DNA from: Glycomyces dulcitolivorans
GTDB taxonomy: Bacteria > Actinomycetota > Actinomycetes > Mycobacteriales > Micromonosporaceae
Assembly (NCBI RefSeq): GCF_003265355.1
Contig: NZ_QFRW01000094.1
Location: 27,499-61,710 of the forward strand
Direction: 5' to 3'
Length of the DNA: 34,212 nt
Within the stretch, counting starts at the first letter, position 1. The number at the start of each line of letters is the position of its first letter. The position numbers were made by a program, and so were the translations under genes. A model generated the notes under the pieces. It saw only the letters and a list, made by a program, of their open reading frames with translations. It was not told the origin of the DNA and searched no databases. Positions 31,591 through 34,212 of this stretch are shown here, piece after piece.

Positions 31591-31701
31591 GGTCCGACTG
31601 CATGGGCCAAACGTTTGGTTGGCTTGGCCCGTTCGGTCCCGAGTGGATGCGTGAGCATCCCGCCCCGAAGAAGTCGAATACCTCATTCAGGAGTGCCCCT
31701 T

Positions 31702-32019
31702 ATGGATGTCAGCGCCGCTGTCGTGATGATCAAAGAAGCCGCCGGTCTCTTCGGGTTCATCGAGAATCCCGCACCCGTCGATCCCACCGGTGGCTCAGAG
31801 GGATTGAGCTTCCTCATCGGTTCAGCGAAGTACATCGTGCTGGTCGTTTGCGTCATTGTCGGCATCCTGTCGGGTGCGCTGATCGCAGTCGGTGGCGCCA
31901 GCAAACGCCCCGACATGGCGGATCTCGGCAAGAAGGCGCTGATCTGCTCGTTCTTCGGGATCGTCGTGGCGGGGACGTGGATCGCCGTCGCCAACTCGAC
32001 GTGGACCTTCGTCGGTTAG
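31702..32019 (+). CDS. VirB2/TrbC-like small membrane protein
   Basis: A 105-residue protein with two membrane helices (about 43-65 and 79-97) joined by a short basic loop (SKRPDMADLGKK), the shape of VirB2-type conjugation pilin or pilin-like subunits. The ATG at 31702 has AGGAG 8 bases upstream. It is the first gene of the rightward transfer operon. The call rests on size, topology and position before TrbL, not on a sequence motif. Confidence 0.65.
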   Translation: MDVSAAVVMIKEAAGLFGFIENPAPVDPTGGSEGLSFLIGSAKYIVLVVCVIVGILSGALIAVGGASKRPDMADLGKKALICSFFGIVVAGTWIAVANSTWTFVG

Positions 32020-32033
32020 GCAGGCGCAAACGT

Positions 32034-32780
32034 ATGGGACGCAACCACTTCCTCGACCGATCGCGACGAGGCCGCTTCACGGTTCCGGTGATCGCGCTCC
32101 TGGCACTGGGCCTGGCAGGAGTCCTCAGCGTCGTCGCGCTCCGATCCGGCGGCGAGGACGCCCCTGCCGCGGAGAACGAGTCGCCGACGCCGACCGAATC
32201 CAGTGCCGAGTCGAACTCGGTCGTGCCCGATGAGGACGTGCCCGAGGTGCTCGTGCTCGACACGGTCGGCACCGAACTGGTCTCGGGCATGTGGACCGGC
32301 TTCGACCACGACCTCACCGGCGCGATCTCGGCCGGAGTCGAGTACTGGTCGGCCTACTCGGCGAACCTCGACCCGAGCCGCGGCGAAGCACTCGGCGCGG
32401 TGATCTACTCCGAATCGATGCTGGCCGAGCTCGATGCCGAGGCACTGCGCGCCATGGCACTCGACTCGCGAGATGAGATCGGCGTCCCCGCCGAGGGCGA
32501 GGTTCCCGAAGGCACTGACCTCAACGTCGCCTTCTCCAACTACCAGACCTACGGGCACAGCGAGGACCGCGTGAACGTGCTGCTGCTGGGTGAGGCCACC
32601 GTCTACGACGACGGCGTCCCGCAGACCTCCCCGGTGCTCTACCCGCTGGTCATGGTCTGGGAAGGCGGTGACTGGAAGATCGACGGCTTCCCCTTCGGCG
32701 ACCTCGACTACGAGGCGCTACTGGCCGACCCCGGCTCGCTCGAAGCCACCGAACTCGGCTGGTTCCGACTGACTCGCTGA
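32034..32780 (+). CDS. VirB8/TcpC-like conjugation protein
   Basis: A 248-residue single-pass protein: basic cytoplasmic tail, membrane helix at about 16-36 (TVPVIALLALGLAGVLSVVAL), a Ser/Glu/Pro-rich linker, then an outside domain of about 180 residues with helices followed by strands (VNVLLLGEATVYDDG, LVMVWEGGDWKIDGFPFGD), like the NTF2-like domain of VirB8/TcpC. It would be a scaffold of the transfer channel. Starts 14 bases after the VirB2-like gene. Assigned from architecture and context. Confidence 0.6.
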   Translation: MGRNHFLDRSRRGRFTVPVIALLALGLAGVLSVVALRSGGEDAPAAENESPTPTESSAESNSVVPDEDVPEVLVLDTVGTELVSGMWTGFDHDLTGAISAGVEYWSAYSANLDPSRGEALGAVIYSESMLAELDAEALRAMALDSRDEIGVPAEGEVPEGTDLNVAFSNYQTYGHSEDRVNVLLLGEATVYDDGVPQTSPVLYPLVMVWEGGDWKIDGFPFGDLDYEALLADPGSLEATELGWFRLTR

Positions 32781-32820
32781 CCCCAGCGCCCCCACTTCTT
32801 CCCCTTTCTGAGGAGCTCCC

Positions 32821-34212
32821 ATGTGTGATGACGGATTCGATCCGACCTCATTCGCCGACTACACCGTGTGCAGCCCGGTCAATCAATGGGCAATCGACCA
32901 GCTCATCAGCGGCGCCACTGAGGAGGCCGGCGATGCCGTCGGCGGCTCGATCGGCGACTCCGTGATGGGAGACCTCGCGCTCGACGCCGCGGCCGGGATG
33001 ATGCAGATGATGGAGTGGTTCGCCGACGCGTTCGTCGCGTTCCCAAACATCGACCTCGCCTCCGGCGGCATCTCCAAGGTCTACGCCATCAGCATGGGCA
33101 TCGCCGCCATCGTCTCGGTCTTCATCATGTTCATCCAGATCATCCGGACGGCGGTGACCGCCGAAGGCCGGCCGATCGCCGAAGCGGCTGTGGGCCTCGG
33201 CAAAGCGCTTCTGGCGGTGATGACGACGCTGACCATCGGCTCGATGGCGCTCGTCGCCTCCGACGAACTCGCCAGCGGCATCATCGACCTCACCTTCGAG
33301 GACGGCGACGCCGAACTCCGCGACAAACTCGCCGCGCTGCTCGCCTTCGGCGCCAGTCCCGAACTCGCCGCCACCCTGATCTTCCTGATCTCGCTGGCCG
33401 GCATCGCGCTGCTCTTCGTGCTCTGGGGAGAGCTGATCCTGCGCAACGCCGCCATCGCCGTGCTGATCGCCACCAGCCCGATCGCCGCGGTCGGCCAGAT
33501 GTCCCACACCACCAAGCAGTGGTGGAACAAGCTGGTGTCCGCCACGATCCAGCTCATCATCATGAAGCCGCTGATCGCGATCATCTTCGCCGTGGGCTTC
33601 TCCCTCATCGGCGAGACCGACACCGAGGACGGCACCGGCGCGACCGACATCGCCACCCTCCTGAGCGGCATGCTCATCATCCTGCTCGCCGCACTGGCAT
33701 GGCCGGCCCTGGCGCGATTCATGACCTTCACCTCCACCCACGTCGGCGGCGGCTCGGGCCTCGCTGCGGTCGCCGGAGCCGGTGCCGGATTCCTCAGCGC
33801 GCAGACCGAGCCCGCAATGGGCGGCAGCGCCAGCTCGCTCCAGTTCGGACAAGCTGCCGAAGCCCGGACGATGGCGGCCGTCGGTGGCCGGATGGCGATG
33901 GCGGGCAACAAGAGCGGCGCGATCGGCGGCGGCGCGATGAAGGCCGCCGGAGCGGCAGGACCCTGGGTCGCCGGTGCCGCGATGGCACTGCGCGCGGTCC
34001 AGCGCGGCGCGAACTCGCTCACGCAGCGGATGGAGCAGACCGCGGCCCGCGCCGGCATCGAAGGCGCCAACCCGTACGCGCTCCCCGGCGGCTACCCGGG
34101 CTACCACCAGCCGGTGCCTCGGCCGCCGGGTCCGGACACGAACGGCGAGCCGCGCCCCGGCCACGGCGCACCGCAGGCGGCCCCGCCGCCCCCGGACCAC
34201 GGCAACCCGGGC
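32821..34212 (+). CDS. TrbL/VirB6-like conjugation membrane protein (3' end beyond window)
   Basis: An open frame from ATG 32821 (GAGGAG 5 bases upstream) to the right edge, 464 codons without a stop. After an N-terminal outside region it has several long membrane segments (around residues 85-115, 120-140, 180-205, 215-232, 240-265, 280-300), including GIALLFVLWGELILRNAAIAVLIATSPIAA, a typical TrbL/VirB6 signature. The C-terminus beyond about residue 310 is Gly/Ala/Met-rich and then Pro-rich, as in actinobacterial TrbL proteins. It forms part of the inner-membrane channel. VirB4 and coupling-protein genes would be expected beyond the window. Confidence 0.8.
   Translation, partial: MCDDGFDPTSFADYTVCSPVNQWAIDQLISGATEEAGDAVGGSIGDSVMGDLALDAAAGMMQMMEWFADAFVAFPNIDLASGGISKVYAISMGIAAIVSVFIMFIQIIRTAVTAEGRPIAEAAVGLGKALLAVMTTLTIGSMALVASDELASGIIDLTFEDGDAELRDKLAALLAFGASPELAATLIFLISLAGIALLFVLWGELILRNAAIAVLIATSPIAAVGQMSHTTKQWWNKLVSATIQLIIMKPLIAIIFAVGFSLIGETDTEDGTGATDIATLLSGMLIILLAALAWPALARFMTFTSTHVGGGSGLAAVAGAGAGFLSAQTEPAMGGSASSLQFGQAAEARTMAAVGGRMAMAGNKSGAIGGGAMKAAGAAGPWVAGAAMALRAVQRGANSLTQRMEQTAARAGIEGANPYALPGGYPGYHQPVPRPPGPDTNGEPRPGHGAPQAAPPPPDHGNPG

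Larger units (their letters stand above)
31175..31701. other. Divergent control region of the conjugation module
   Basis: 527 bases without a gene and distinctly AT-richer than the rest. It holds a promoter toward the M23 gene (31252-31282), an AT-rich inverted repeat (31473-31503), a promoter candidate toward the VirB2-like gene (31561-31590) and a 12-bp palindrome (31607-31618). An origin of transfer could lie here, but none is proven. Confidence 0.55.

Noticed and set aside
1-34212. tRNA, rRNA, CRISPR array or insertion sequence
   Set aside because: No cloverleaf-like segment, regularly spaced repeats or transposase-like protein was found on either strand by eye; a dedicated tRNA scan was not possible.

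Overview
The window is high-GC actinobacterial DNA, suggested by GC-rich third codon positions, GTG/TTG starts, ATGA-type gene overlaps, a DUF4192 protein, TPR-type XRE regulators and likely leaderless promoters. It looks like the inside of an integrative/conjugative element or large plasmid. A DNA-maintenance module (DUF4192 protein, single-stranded DNA-binding protein, ParB-like protein) lies on the left. A type IV secretion (conjugation) module (M23 wall hydrolase, VirB2-like, VirB8-like and TrbL/VirB6-like proteins) runs off the right edge. No integrase, tRNA, rRNA, CRISPR array or insertion sequence was seen. I cannot name the genus.

Layout. 1-1487 (minus): DUF4192 protein (cut by the left edge) and SSB. 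1981-3186 (plus): a Schlafen/AlbA_2-type protein. 3596-5056 (minus): ParB, with a strong terminator and a 72-bp hairpin in its leader. 5310-7781 (plus): a large unrecognised protein ending in a zinc ribbon and a PD-(D/E)xK-like nuclease motif, possibly defence cargo. 8059-9321: a beta-propeller-like lipoprotein. 9507-15520: element-type hypothetical genes, including a five-gene minus-strand operon with one frameshifted member, a membrane protein with a possible nucleotide-binding fold, and an anchored extracytoplasmic protein. 15616-16876 (minus): a compact toxin-immunity pair (CdiA-CT-like nuclease and SitI3-like immunity protein).

16978-27598 is the most striking region. An XRE/TPR regulator and a 5-formyltetrahydrofolate cyclo-ligase-like gene run leftward. 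Divergent from them is a tightly packed nine-gene operon: thymidylate-synthase-like nucleotide hydroxymethylase, carbamoyltransferase, glycosyltransferase, P-loop kinase, phosphotransferase, histidine phosphatase, second phosphotransferase, NAD-dependent sugar epimerase and 2H (2'-5' RNA ligase-like) phosphoesterase. The hydroxymethylase has Asp where thymidylate synthase has the uracil-reading Asn, which points to a cytosine nucleotide substrate. I infer a pathway that hydroxymethylates a (d)CMP-type substrate and then carbamoylates and/or glycosylates it, with folate recycling supplied in cis. The product could be a nucleoside small molecule or a modified nucleic acid. I know of no described system with this exact gene set.

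27644-34212: an XRE regulator divergent from an excisionase-like HTH protein and a small acidic protein, a DinB-like protein, then the conjugation genes. A recurrent non-coding motif (CGGCCGTCGGGTA and variants) occurs four times, three of them upstream of minus-strand operons of the element, and may be a shared promoter or regulator site.
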